A DNA stretch of 41,339 nt from Acidobacteriaceae bacterium. GTDB lineage: Bacteria; Acidobacteriota; Terriglobia; Terriglobales; Acidobacteriaceae. A program made the translations under genes and the position numbers. The notes below the pieces were generated by a model, which ran no database searches, had not been told where the DNA came from, and saw nothing but the letters and a program-made list of their open reading frames with translations. The stretch spans positions 1-41,339 of the forward strand of contig JANWJB010000113.1 in NCBI GenBank assembly GCA_025449575.1, given 5' to 3'. Within the stretch, counting starts at the first letter, position 1, and every line of letters starts with the position of its first letter. This document shows, in pieces, positions 15,693-24,508 of this stretch.

Positions 15693-15831
15693 GGATGGTT
15701 TCATATTTCCGCGGGGCGAGTGAGGCAACGCAGAGGCTCCCTGAACCTTGCGGGTACTCATCCGGGCGGTGAGAGATGAGATCAGTTCTAAAACGTAGGA
15801 AACTTGTCTAACTGCGCACAGGAGAAACCAC

Positions 15832-17478
15832 ATGACAGAACGTTCGTCGCGGCCGCCTCTTACTTCGAGTCCGGCTTGGCAGGCCTTGCAGGCACATTAT
15901 GAAGGCGTGAAGGATGCGCAGCTAAAGCAGCTCTTTGCCACCGATCAGGAGCGCGGCGAGACCTTCACGGCGGAAGGAGCGGGGCTCTTCCTCGATTACT
16001 CGAAGAATCGTATCACCGCCGAGACGGTGCGTTTGCTGGTGGCTCTGGCCCGAGAGCGAGGTCTGGAGGAGCGCCGCGCCGCGATGTTTGCGGGGGAGAA
16101 GATCAACACCACCGAGCGCCGCTCCGTTCTGCACGTCGCTTTGCGCGCTCCTCGCCGCGCCAGCATCGAGTCGGACGGCGTCAATGTGGTGCCCGCGGTG
16201 CACGAAGTTCTGGATCGTATGGCCGATTTTTCCAACAATGTCCGCGGCGGCAAGTGGAAGGGCCATACGGGCAAGCGCATTAAGAATGTGATCAACATCG
16301 GCATCGGCGGCTCCTATCTGGGTCCGGAGATGGCCTATGAGGCGCTGCGCGACTTTTCACGCCGCTCGATGACCTTTCGCTTTGTCGCCAATGTGGATGG
16401 CTCGGCCTTTGCAGAGGCCACGCACGACCTGGACCCGGCGCGAACGCTGTTCATCATTTCGTCTAAGACTTTCACGACGCTGGAAACCATGGCCAACGCC
16501 GCAACGGCGCGGCAGTGGATTGTGGATGGGCTGAAGAGCGAAGAGGCGGTGGCCAAGCACTTTGTCGCGGTCTCGACGAACGCGGAAGGCGTCGCCAAGT
16601 TTGGCATTCATCCCGACAATATGTTCGGGTTCTGGGATTGGGTGGGTGGGCGCTATTCCATGGATTCGGCCATTGGCCTCTCTACCATGATCGCGGTCGG
16701 GCCGCCGAACTTCCGCAAGATGCTGGCCGGCTTCCATGAGATGGACCGCCACTTCCGCACGGCGCCACTGGAGCACAACCTGCCCGTCCTGATGGGTCTG
16801 CTTACCGTTTGGTACAACAACTTCTTCGGCGCGCAAACCGTGGGCATCATGCCGTATGCCGACAATCTCAAGCGGTTTCCTGCCTATCTGCAGCAACTGC
16901 AGATGGAGAGCAACGGCAAGCACGTAAATCTGGAGGGGCACACGGTCGATTACCAGACCGGCCCCATTGTCTGGGGCGAGCCCGGCACCGATGGACAGCA
17001 TTCCTTCTACCAGCTCATTCATCAGGGAACCAAGCTCATCCCCTGTGACATGATCGGCTTCTGCCAGCCGCTGAGCGCATACCGGCATCAGCATGATCTG
17101 CTGATGGCCAACCTTTTCGCTCAGGCCGAGGCGCTCGCCTTTGGAAAGTCGGCAGAGCAGTTGACGGAGGAGGGGTCGGCGCCCTTCCAGACGCCCTTCA
17201 GGGTCTGCGAGGGGAACCGGCCAACGAACCTGATACTGGCGGAGAAACTTACTCCACAGGCGCTCGGCGCGCTGGTGGCACTCTATGAGCACGACGTCTT
17301 CACCCAAGGGGTGGTTTGGGATATCGACTCATTCGACCAGTGGGGGGTGGAGTTGGGCAAGGCGCTGGCCGTTCGCATCATTCCGGAGCTCGAAAGCGCT
17401 TCAGAACCGGCGCTTAAGCACGATAGCTCGACCAACGCGCTCATACGCCGCTACCGCAATTTGCGCGGCGGCAGTTAG
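15832..17478 (+). CDS. pgi: Glucose-6-phosphate isomerase
   Basis: A 548-residue protein of the long PGI type. Both family signatures are present: [16 protein letters not shown] near residue 267 and [12 protein letters not shown] near residue 500, with the [12 protein letters not shown] phosphate loop at about residue 155 and the QLQMESNGK and [11 protein letters not shown] segments. It interconverts glucose 6-phosphate and fructose 6-phosphate. AGGAGA before the ATG fixes the start. Its stop codon lies inside a 7-bp inverted repeat shared with the convergent gene. Confidence 0.97.
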   Translation: MTERSSRPPLTSSPAWQALQAHYEGVKDAQLKQLFATDQERGETFTAEGAGLFLDYSKNRITAETVRLLVALARERGLEERRAAMFAGEKINTTERRSVLHVALRAPRRASIESDGVNVVPAVHEVLDRMADFSNNVRGGKWKGHTGKRIKNVINIGIGGSYLGPEMAYEALRDFSRRSMTFRFVANVDGSAFAEATHDLDPARTLFIISSKTFTTLETMANAATARQWIVDGLKSEEAVAKHFVAVSTNAEGVAKFGIHPDNMFGFWDWVGGRYSMDSAIGLSTMIAVGPPNFRKMLAGFHEMDRHFRTAPLEHNLPVLMGLLTVWYNNFFGAQTVGIMPYADNLKRFPAYLQQLQMESNGKHVNLEGHTVDYQTGPIVWGEPGTDGQHSFYQLIHQGTKLIPCDMIGFCQPLSAYRHQHDLLMANLFAQAEALAFGKSAEQLTEEGSAPFQTPFRVCEGNRPTNLILAEKLTPQALGALVALYEHDVFTQGVVWDIDSFDQWGVELGKALAVRIIPELESASEPALKHDSSTNALIRRYRNLRGGS

Positions 17479-17490
17479 GTCCGCCTAACT
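17473..17490. repeat. Inverted repeat holding both convergent stop codons
   Basis: AGTTAGG (17473-17479), loop TCCG, CCTAACT (17484-17490): a perfect 7-bp stem. The pgi TAG (17476-17478) and the TAG of the opposite gene (17487-17485) sit in the two arms. A U-tract is absent on both sides, so this may be a weak bidirectional terminator or a 3'-end protecting hairpin. Confidence 0.5.
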
Positions 17491-18444
17491 CACTCCAATC
17501 TCCCGTTCCGCCGCCCCGCTGTTCAGCATCTCGATACCTTGGGCCAAGCTTAGCGAGGGCGGCGCGGGCTTGTAGTGGCTGGTCTCGTCGTCTTGCTGCT
17601 CATTGATGCTTTTGAAGATGAGCGCATGGCCCTGGATGTGGACCTGGGTGGCGGTGACGCGCCAGATGCCGGGAGCAACCTCTGTGTGCTCTACGTGGAA
17701 TGTACCGCCCTTTTGCAGTTTGCCCAGGAGACCCCAGCCAAAGGTTACCGCTCGAGTCAGAGTCCCGCTCACACTCCGCACTCGCTTGGCCTTCCGATCG
17801 ACGACCAAAGTTCCTGCCATCGCGGCGAAGACCTTCGCATCGCGCGTCGCCGGTTGAAACTGGGGGTTGGGCTTGAAGTTCAGGGTGACAGTATCGCCCG
17901 ATTCGCCGCCGTGTGTCCAAAGAAACGCGTCGGGGAGCATCTGCATCAAAGCGCGCGCCTTTTTATCGTCCTGCGCATTGTTTCGGCGCTTTTCGGCGCG
18001 CGCCTCCGGGTCGTTTCCGAAGCGTTTGATACGCGCTTCGTCTTGTTGCCGCTGCTCGGCATCGAGAGCGTGGCCGTCTTTCTCAATCGTCTTCCTAATG
18101 GCGCCCTCGGCGGTTTCCACGACCACCTGAACAACGTTTTTGCCCGGCTCCCGGTCGTGATCCAGGTAGATCCAGCGTGAATGATCGTTCTGGTCGGCAT
18201 TCAATTCGTTGTAGACGACCTGCTGGACCAAGTCCTTGGGTGAGAGTTCCTGAGCAGATGCCCGGGAAAAGGGAAGCACGAAGATAAGCGCTGCAGCAAT
18301 CGCAATGCTGCGGCTCCAGCCGCGAAAAGAAAAACTCGATGTCGTACCTCTTGGAAGCGCGCAGATGGATCGCTTTTTTTGTAGCTGCGTTTTACGAAGA
18401 GCTGCGAAGCAGGGCTTTTCTTGAGAAGAAGCCGAGTATGTCAT
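17485..18444 (-). CDS. Secreted protein of unknown function, possibly lipoprotein-carrier-like fold
   Basis: A 319-residue protein. A basic N-terminus and a hydrophobic stretch ending FSRASA-QE (about residues 45-65) form a long signal peptide. A charged helical part rich in Arg, Asp and Gln follows (RQQDEARIKRFGNDPEARAE). The C-terminal half has alternating strands (DTVTLNFKPNP, GTLVVDRKAKRVRSVSGTLT, HTEVAPGIWRVTATQVHIQG), which could be a LolA-like curved sheet, but this is a guess from pattern. The ATG at 18444 is chosen because GGAG lies at the right distance; an in-frame TTG is eight codons upstream. It is convergent with pgi. Confidence 0.75.
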   Translation of the reverse strand: MTYSASSQEKPCFAALRKTQLQKKRSICALPRGTTSSFSFRGWSRSIAIAAALIFVLPFSRASAQELSPKDLVQQVVYNELNADQNDHSRWIYLDHDREPGKNVVQVVVETAEGAIRKTIEKDGHALDAEQRQQDEARIKRFGNDPEARAEKRRNNAQDDKKARALMQMLPDAFLWTHGGESGDTVTLNFKPNPQFQPATRDAKVFAAMAGTLVVDRKAKRVRSVSGTLTRAVTFGWGLLGKLQKGGTFHVEHTEVAPGIWRVTATQVHIQGHALIFKSINEQQDDETSHYKPAPPSLSLAQGIEMLNSGAAEREIGVS

Positions 18445-18588
18445 ATCCGCTCCGGCATATACCGGCAAAAAACGTGCACAATCCCACCAACTTTCATGCG
18501 ATCCAACCCCAAGGACTTATAGGTTCCGAAGGGTGATGTGGCCAATTGGTTGTCTAAGTCGCTTGGAAGGCGCTTTGCCGGGCAGCGC

Positions 18589-19584
18589 TCAGGACGGCGC
18601 GAACGGATTGATTTCCTTAGGCTTGGCGGCGGTAGGATCAGGCGCTTGAGGGGCTCGGGGTTGCGTAGCTCCCATGGCGGCCGTTCCCGCGGCTTCTTGC
18701 CCGGGGGCTGCGGCGACTCGATACGGGCTGCCGGGGAGGATGCCGTGCTGCTCCAGCGCCAGTCTCACTCGGCGCTGGATCTCACGAACCGCGTCAAACT
18801 GTTTGCGTGCCACGGTCTTGATCTGGATGGGATAGATGACCTCCGAACCCTTGATCGAGTCCAAGCCAAAGACGGTAGGGTCTTGGAGAAAGATTTCTTT
18901 GTATCCCGGATCGTTGCGGACTTCAAGCGCGATCTTCCGGAGCAGGGGAATCACTTCATCGGGGTTGGCGGAGAAATCGACTGAGACGCTAATCGTGGTT
19001 ACGGAGAAGTCGCGGCTTTGATTGGCGACGTTGGTGATCTGACTGTTGGGAATGGTGTATAGCGTGCCGTCGAAGCCTCGCAAGATGGTTCGGCGCAGAG
19101 ACATCGACTCCACAATTCCCGACAGGCCGGCCAGGGTCACCACGTCTCCGGTGGTGTATTGGTCCTCCAGCAAGATCAGGATTCCATTGAGCAGGTCTTT
19201 TACGATGGTCTGCGCGGCCAAACCTAAAGCAATACCGGCTATGCCCGCGCTGGCCAGCAGCGGGCCGAGATTGAAGTTCAGAACGTTCTCCATGATCTGG
19301 AGCACGGCCAGCGCGATAACGAGGCTGATGCCGGTCGTACGCAGGACGGATGCCAGAGTGCTCACCTGTCCGGAGCGGACTCCGCCAAACACCTTTCGAC
19401 CATGAGAGGCCTGGGCAGCGATCCGTTTGGCAATCACGTCGACGGCGAAGATCAGCAATCCGGCGAAGACAATTATGAAGATCAGCTTCGGGAGACCCAC
19501 ATGTAGAAATCTCTCCAGGTCGGAGAGCCACTCCCGATTGAGATCAGTGAGAAACCTTTGCGGCGTGACGGCGGCGGTCGTCAA
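18589..19584 (-). CDS. MscS family mechanosensitive channel
   Basis: A 331-residue protein with about three membrane helices in the first 150 residues, the last being the Gly/Ala-rich pore-lining type (LLASAGIAGIALGLAAQTIVKDLLNG). The MscS beta domain follows (EDQYTTGDVVTLAGLSGIVE, LRGFDGTLYTIPNSQITNVANQS), then an alpha/beta domain and a Pro/Ala-rich tail. It releases solutes on hypo-osmotic shock. The start is TTG at 19584, supported by AAGGAG seven bases before it and by the absence of any nearby ATG in frame. It diverges from the small exported protein at 19639. Confidence 0.92.
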   Translation of the reverse strand: MTTAAVTPQRFLTDLNREWLSDLERFLHVGLPKLIFIIVFAGLLIFAVDVIAKRIAAQASHGRKVFGGVRSGQVSTLASVLRTTGISLVIALAVLQIMENVLNFNLGPLLASAGIAGIALGLAAQTIVKDLLNGILILLEDQYTTGDVVTLAGLSGIVESMSLRRTILRGFDGTLYTIPNSQITNVANQSRDFSVTTISVSVDFSANPDEVIPLLRKIALEVRNDPGYKEIFLQDPTVFGLDSIKGSEVIYPIQIKTVARKQFDAVREIQRRVRLALEQHGILPGSPYRVAAAPGQEAAGTAAMGATQPRAPQAPDPTAAKPKEINPFAPS

Positions 19585-19638
19585 ATGTCGGCTCCTTGGA
19601 GAAGAGTGTAAAATGGAACGGCATCGAATCGTGCGGCC

Positions 19639-20100
19639 ATGAAGGCCTTTGACATCGCGCGGCGAGGAGGGTGGAGGCTAGTCAGCCTGTGCTGCGCGCT
19701 TGTGTTTGCCACCGCCCTGGTTCTCTTCGCTCCATCCGGCGCACCGGGCCAAAATCAGCCCCCGGGTCACAATCAGCCCCCGGGTCACAATCAGGCGACC
19801 GATCCCTCAACGCCTCCGGTGAGGATCGACGTACCGGATATTCCTGATTCTTCTCCCAATTTGGCCGATCAAAGCGATCCCGCAATGACCCAGCTTATGC
19901 GGCGTCAGGCCATGCTCCGCAATGCCCAACGGCAGAAAGATCTGGTCCGCGACACTCAGAAGCTGTATGTCCTTGCGGAGCAGCTCAAGGCCGACGTCGC
20001 GAAGACCAACAAAGACACCCTTTCGATCGACGTGATCAAAAAGGCCGACGAGATTGAGAAACTCGCCAAGAGCGTCAAGGACAAGATGAAGGGGCAGTGA
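19639..20100 (+). CDS. Small exported protein with tandem NQPPGH repeat
   Basis: A 153-residue protein with a signal peptide (residues about 12-38, ending APSGAPGQ). Two perfect copies of NQPPGH follow, encoded by an 18-bp tandem repeat. The C-terminal 80 residues are helical and charged, with coiled-coil periodicity (RNAQRQKDLVRDTQKLYVLAEQLKADVAK). I recognise no family. The ATG has no Shine-Dalgarno; a TAAAAT box lies about 25 bases upstream. The 54-bp gap to mscS must hold promoters for both genes. Confidence 0.7.
   Translation: MKAFDIARRGGWRLVSLCCALVFATALVLFAPSGAPGQNQPPGHNQPPGHNQATDPSTPPVRIDVPDIPDSSPNLADQSDPAMTQLMRRQAMLRNAQRQKDLVRDTQKLYVLAEQLKADVAKTNKDTLSIDVIKKADEIEKLAKSVKDKMKGQ
19753..19794 (+). 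repeat. 18-bp tandem repeat, 2.3 copies
   Basis: AATCAGCCCCCGGGTCAC occurs at 19753-19770 and 19771-19788, followed by a partial AATCAG. The copies are identical and in frame, so slippage would change the NQPPGH copy number without breaking the gene. Confidence 0.9.
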
Positions 20101-20198
20101 CCGGCACACGAGGCATCCAAGGCCGGCATCCAACAAGCACCAGACACAACAGACGATATGCCGTTCGCCAGCCGCGAGTCCAGCCACATTCGGTTGCC

Positions 20199-20315
20199 TA
20201 GAGCGGATTCACGATAGGCGTACCCCGAGGCAGATGCACCATACGCGGCTTTTCCATTAAGAAAAGCCGCACTTCTCCAACCAAGGTGGGTCATAGCAGT
20301 CGTGAATCCGGTCTA
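20199..20315. mobile_element. MITE-like palindromic element, 117 bp
   Basis: The ends TAGAGCGGATTCACGA (20199-20214) and TCGTGAATCCGGTCTA (20300-20315) are inverted repeats with one mismatch in 16. Inside is a perfect 10-bp hairpin, GCGGCTTTTC/GAAAAGCCGC (20245-20270), with a 6-base loop. It carries no reading frame and lies between the stops of two convergent genes. The left 24 bases recur at 3154. The size, ends and lack of coding fit a non-autonomous miniature transposable element or a palindromic extragenic repeat; the ends begin with TA, but a target duplication is not clear. Confidence 0.65.
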
Positions 20316-20358
20316 AACCGCGGCTGGAGGCGAGGATTAGGACCGGCAGCGAGCGGGA

Positions 20359-20784
20359 TCAGGCGGTCGTCTTGGAGCAGAGTTCGTCGAACGCCCGTGA
20401 CAACTCCTGGGCGATCATCGGGGCGGTGGCGTTCTCAATGACCGAACGCTGCATGAGATAGACCAGCTTTCCATCGCGCAGGATGGCAACCGCCGGCGAG
20501 GTTGGGGGCTGTCCTACAAAGTAGGAGCGCGCCCGCTCCGTTGCTTCTGTGTCCTGGCCTGCGAAGACCGTGATCGACCGGTCCGGCAATGCCTTGTTTC
20601 CCAACGCCAGACGGACTCCAGGCCTCATTTTGCCCGCGGCGCAGCCGCAGATTGAGTTCACGACCAACAGTGTGGTGCCTGGTTGAGACACCGCCGAATC
20701 TACTGCCTCCGCCGTCCGCGCTTCCTTAATACCCGCGCGTGTCAACTCTTCGCGCATAGGCGCAACCATCATTTCGGGATACAT
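20359..20784 (-). CDS. BrxA/BrxB family bacilliredoxin (YphP/YqiW-like)
   Basis: A 141-residue thioredoxin-fold protein carrying the family motif NSICGCAAGKMRPGV, whose CGC replaces the usual CxxC. The MYPEMMVAPMREELT N-terminus and the FAGQDTEATERAR segment also match the family. In Firmicutes these proteins remove bacillithiol from oxidised proteins; Acidobacteriota homologues occur and bacillithiol use here is inferred. The ATG at 20784 is chosen over an in-frame GTG two codons upstream because AAGGAG lies five bases before it. Confidence 0.93.
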   Translation of the reverse strand: MYPEMMVAPMREELTRAGIKEARTAEAVDSAVSQPGTTLLVVNSICGCAAGKMRPGVRLALGNKALPDRSITVFAGQDTEATERARSYFVGQPPTSPAVAILRDGKLVYLMQRSVIENATAPMIAQELSRAFDELCSKTTA

Positions 20785-20987
20785 GCTCACTCCTTCTTTT
20801 GCCGAATCGAATTCCGCCGGCTTGGAGCCGCCGCCGGATCAATGCCGCTCCTTGACCATTGTATGGTCCACCTCATTCTTTCGCCAGCGGCGCGGGCAGT
20901 TCTATCGGGGACGGTCGCTCAAGTTCCATCGCTGCGCCTGAGCCCAATACCACAAGCGGGGGCGTCCCGATGAGTTGATGTACCTTG

Positions 20988-22067
20988 ATGCAGATGGAGT
21001 TTGACGAAAACGTTCCTCTCGCCCCCTACACGACTCTCCGGGTTGGCGGGCCTGCGCGATGGTTTGCGGAGGCGGCCAGCGAGCCGGACGTTGCAATGGC
21101 CGTCGCCTTCGCCCGGGATCGCCGGCTGCCGTTGTTCGTCTTAGGCGGCGGCAGCAATCTGCTGGTTTCCGATGGCGGCTTTCCAGGACTGGTGCTCCGC
21201 GTGGGCCTGCGCGGCATTGACGCTACGGGAGAGGGCCACCTAGGCGGCAAAGCCGCTTATTCTGTCGGCGCCGGCGAGCCGTGGGACGCATTCGTCGCCT
21301 ATGCGGTGGAGCGGAAGCAGGCCGGTCTGGAATGCCTCTCCGGTATTCCAGGCTTGGCCGGGGGAACCCCGGTGCAGAACGTTGGCGCTTATGGGCAAGA
21401 GGTTTCCCAGACCATCCATCAGGTGAGGGCTTATGACCGGCGCGCGCTGGCGTATGTTTTGCTCAGCAATGCGGAATGCGGATTTGCCTACCGCAGCAGC
21501 ATCTTCAACACGACGGAGCGAGACCGCTACATTGTCACCCGCGTTGAGTACTTGCTAACGCCGGATGGCGCGCCGACAGTTTCCTATCAAGATCTAAAGC
21601 TTTACTTTAAGGATTCCGAGGCTACTCTGAGCACGGTGAGGCAGGCGGTGCTGGAGATCCGTGCACGCAAGGGCATGGTAATCAGCCAGGGAGATCGTGA
21701 TTCCCTGAGCGCGGGAAGCTTCTTCAAGAACCCGGTGGAGCCTTCAGCGACGCTGTCCCGCATTGCCGCGGCATTGCAGTTGCCGGAAGAATCGGTCCCG
21801 CACTATCCGGCGGGCAAGACGCACATGAAGCTGATGGCGGCGTGGCTGATAGAGCAGGCCGGATTCAGAAAGGGCTACCGGCTTGGCGCAGCCGCGATCT
21901 CCAGCCGGCACACGCTGGCTATCGTCAATTGCGGAGAAGCTCGAGCGCGCGACATTATCGCCTTGCGCGATCAAATTGTGGAGGCTGTGGACCGCCGCTT
22001 CGGCATCCGCCTCCAGCCGGAGCCGGTATGGGTGGGAGGGCCGCTCCCACCGCCCGAGAGAATCTGA
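20988..22067 (+). CDS. murB: UDP-N-acetylenolpyruvoylglucosamine reductase
   Basis: A 359-residue flavoenzyme. FAD-binding motifs GGGSNLLVSD (about residues 50-60) and GIPGLAGGTPVQNVGAYG, the YRSSIF loop, SAGSFFKNP with the proton-donating serine, and LQPEPVWVG with the conserved glutamate are all present. The YRSSIF loop and the length of about 350 residues point to the E. coli-like type I form. It reduces UDP-GlcNAc-enolpyruvate to UDP-MurNAc in peptidoglycan synthesis. Start choice is uncertain: TTG 20985, ATG 20988 and ATG 20994 all lack a clear Shine-Dalgarno. It stands away from other mur genes. Confidence 0.95.
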   Translation: MQMEFDENVPLAPYTTLRVGGPARWFAEAASEPDVAMAVAFARDRRLPLFVLGGGSNLLVSDGGFPGLVLRVGLRGIDATGEGHLGGKAAYSVGAGEPWDAFVAYAVERKQAGLECLSGIPGLAGGTPVQNVGAYGQEVSQTIHQVRAYDRRALAYVLLSNAECGFAYRSSIFNTTERDRYIVTRVEYLLTPDGAPTVSYQDLKLYFKDSEATLSTVRQAVLEIRARKGMVISQGDRDSLSAGSFFKNPVEPSATLSRIAAALQLPEESVPHYPAGKTHMKLMAAWLIEQAGFRKGYRLGAAAISSRHTLAIVNCGEARARDIIALRDQIVEAVDRRFGIRLQPEPVWVGGPLPPPERI

Positions 22068-22223
22068 TTCGCTTTCCGCCTCCGTGCCGTGCTGTTACCG
22101 TTCAGTTACACTGCTGAGGATATTTGCTTTTGCATCGCTGCGCCGGCTTCGGCCGCTGACCGTCGCTTTGGTGAGCAAGGATGCCATTGCGCATCTCAGT
22201 GAATCCCGCAAGCAGGAGCGAGA

Positions 22224-23525
22224 ATGTCCACCGCGTCTCCCACAACGCAAATTCCAATTCCTCACCAGACAAACTACCGCTGGAAGATTTGCGCGCTCCT
22301 CTTTTTCGTCACGCTGATCGCCTATGTGGACCGCGGCGTTATCGGCTATCTGGAGAAGTATCTGGAAGGGGTCGTCGGCTGGAACAGCATTCAATACAGC
22401 TACATGACCGCGGCCTTTCAGACTGCTTATGCCATCGGACTGGTCTGCGCCGGCTGGCTGACGGACCGCTTGGGAACACGCCGGGGCTTTGCCATTGCGA
22501 TCGTTTTATGGAGCATCGCCGCGATGCTTCCCGGCGCGGCCAATTCCGCACTGACCTTCGGCGTGGCGATGTTTCTGCTGGGGTTGGGCGAGGCAGCCAA
22601 TTTCCCGGCATGCATCAAGACGGTTGCGGAATGGTTTCCTCGCAAGCAGCGGGCGCTCGCCACTGCGATCTTCAACTCCGGTTCCAATGCCGGCAACATC
22701 GTTGTTCCTCTGGTGGTGCCCTTTCTTACCTATCGCTTGGGCTGGCGCGGCGCGTTTGTCGGAACGGGAGCCCTGGGCTTTGTCTGGCTCGGCTTCTGGC
22801 TGCGGATGTATGCCAAGCCGGAGCAGCATCGAGGTGTCTCCCCCGAGGAGTTGGCCTTTATTCAGAGCGAGCCGGAAGAGAAAGTGAAGTCCGTGCCGTT
22901 CCGCAGTATTCTGCCGCTCCGGGAAACCTGGGCCTTTTCCGTCGGCAAATTTCTGACTGACGCGATCTGGTGGTTCTATCTCTTCTGGCTGCCGCGCTAT
23001 CTGCAAGGCACCTTCCACCTCAACCTGAAGCAGAGCGAGTTGCCGGTCATCATGGTCTATGTCATTTCCTGCGCGGGAGGCATTGTGGGCGGTTGGCTGC
23101 CGTCGCCCTTGCTGCGGCACGGCTTTAGCCAGAACGCATCACGAAAGATCACTCTGTTGATCTGTGCGCTGGCGGTCGTTCCCGTGATCTATGCGCCATT
23201 CTCGAATAGCCTTTTAGTTGTTGTGCTGCTGATCGGCTTGGCTACGGCGGCGCACCAGGGCTTCTCGGCCAATCTCTTCACAATCCCCTCCGATGTCTTT
23301 CCCAAGTCCGCGGTGGCGACGGTCGTCGGATTTGGAGGGATGGCGGGAGCGGTGGGCGGCGTGCTCTTCCAGCTTGCCACCGGCCGCATTGTGCATGCGA
23401 CCAACAGCTACATTCCGATATTTGCCATGGCTTGCTCGGCCTATCTGGTTGCGCTGTTCTTCATCCAAATACTAGCTCCACGGCTGACCCCAGCCAAAAT
23501 CAAATCAGGGCACCGGTACGCCTGA
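22224..23525 (+). CDS. MFS transporter, anion:cation symporter-like (ACS family)
   Basis: A 433-residue protein with 12 membrane helices. The loop-2/3 motif reads GWLTDRLGTRRG, the family-wide MFS motif A. YVDRGVIGYLEKYL early in helix 1 and GLGEAANFPACIKTVAEWFPRKQRALA in the fourth to fifth helix region are typical of ACS-family carriers for sugar acids such as glucarate or hexuronate. The substrate cannot be fixed from sequence. AGGAG lies seven bases before the ATG. It follows murB by 156 bp but shares no pathway with it. Confidence 0.92.
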   Translation: MSTASPTTQIPIPHQTNYRWKICALLFFVTLIAYVDRGVIGYLEKYLEGVVGWNSIQYSYMTAAFQTAYAIGLVCAGWLTDRLGTRRGFAIAIVLWSIAAMLPGAANSALTFGVAMFLLGLGEAANFPACIKTVAEWFPRKQRALATAIFNSGSNAGNIVVPLVVPFLTYRLGWRGAFVGTGALGFVWLGFWLRMYAKPEQHRGVSPEELAFIQSEPEEKVKSVPFRSILPLRETWAFSVGKFLTDAIWWFYLFWLPRYLQGTFHLNLKQSELPVIMVYVISCAGGIVGGWLPSPLLRHGFSQNASRKITLLICALAVVPVIYAPFSNSLLVVVLLIGLATAAHQGFSANLFTIPSDVFPKSAVATVVGFGGMAGAVGGVLFQLATGRIVHATNSYIPIFAMACSAYLVALFFIQILAPRLTPAKIKSGHRYA

Positions 23526-23761
23526 GCGCCCCAGTCGTGGTTGACCTCGGGGCAGGCTATGCGTGTGCTTTTTAGAAGCTAGAAGCGCGTGGCCGTGGTT
23601 TCCGGAGCCGTGCTACTTGGAGCATTTCTCCTTTGTTCTGTCCCACCGCGTGCCGCGAGGTGCGGGCTTTTCTTGGTAAAAAGCGGAGTTTGTCGAGCTA
23701 TTCCTGGATACTCCCACAGAAGTACTCTCGACGGCTGAACGAGTTTCACAACTGGAGGCGA
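23526..23761. other. Convergent intergenic region, no gene seen
   Basis: 236 bp between the MFS and SPOR-protein stops. GCCCC (23528-23532) and GGGGC (23549-23553) could form a weak stem behind the MFS gene; no T-rich terminator, RNA gene or coding frame is convincing. Confidence 0.4.
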
Positions 23762-24508
23762 CTATTTGAGGATGGCGTTGTAGCCATCGGAGAGGAGTTT
23801 CTGCCGCACCGCGGAAGCCTCTGCGCGGCTGGCGTAGGGGCCGATCTGGACATGCAGCCATTTGTCTTGCGCCTCCGTGCGCACGACCGCGCTGTATCCC
23901 TTCTGGCGTAATGCGGTGACTAGGACGTCGGCATCCTCCTGATGGGCGACGGCTGCGACTTGAACCATCGTCCCGGCCGCGGAAGTTGCGGCACCAGGGA
24001 CAGCCCGCGTGCTCGCCGCGGGTGACGGAGCCGGCGCAATCGGAGCCGCCGCTGTGGGCGGCACCGCCGTGACGGCGGATGGCTGGGCCTGCCGCCGCTG
24101 CCGCAATGCGGAGGGCTTCAGCTCGGGGGGTGGCGTCTCATCGATTGGCAGGTCGACCATTGCCGACTGGGCCGGCTGTGCGGACGCGCCGGACACCGGA
24201 GCGGGAACATCACTTGGTGCCGGAAGCGCGCTACTGCCGACTGCCTTCGGCGATCCGGTTTGTAGCGGCATAGCGGACGGCTTGGGGGTGCCCGCCTTTG
24301 CGATGAGCGGGCCGGCTTGCGGCGCGCCAAGGGAGGCGCCCGGTCCGGCGGACGGCCGTCTGCCGACTGCATAGCCGAGGCCAAAAAATACACCACAGAT
24401 CAATACCAGTCCGACAAAAAGACCTAGCAGGGAAGTCGCGCCGAGGTTAATTTCCGGCTGCTCTTGTTCCTTCTCGTCTTCCTCATCCACTTGGAGGAGC
24501 GATCTCAT
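23762..24508 (-). CDS. SPOR domain membrane protein
   Basis: A 248-residue protein: an acidic cytoplasmic head ([12 protein letters not shown]), one membrane helix at about residues 26-48, a long Ala/Pro/Ser-rich periplasmic linker and a C-terminal SPOR domain (about 175-248; [20 protein letters not shown], then [16 protein letters not shown]). SPOR domains bind denuded glycan strands at division sites. This architecture is like FtsN/DedD, so a role in septation or glycan-strand attachment is plausible. Its ATG overlaps the slipin stop (ATGA), so the two are translationally coupled. Confidence 0.9.
   Translation of the reverse strand: MRSLLQVDEEDEKEQEQPEINLGATSLLGLFVGLVLICGVFFGLGYAVGRRPSAGPGASLGAPQAGPLIAKAGTPKPSAMPLQTGSPKAVGSSALPAPSDVPAPVSGASAQPAQSAMVDLPIDETPPPELKPSALRQRRQAQPSAVTAVPPTAAAPIAPAPSPAASTRAVPGAATSAAGTMVQVAAVAHQEDADVLVTALRQKGYSAVVRTEAQDKWLHVQIGPYASRAEASAVRQKLLSDGYNAILK

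Noticed and set aside
16357-17307. 316-codon minus-strand frame inside pgi
   Set aside because: A shadow of pgi, whose two family signatures lie on the plus strand in this stretch.
19753-19794. Start of a CRISPR array or minisatellite
   Set aside because: Only two full 18-bp copies with no spacers, in frame within a coding sequence.
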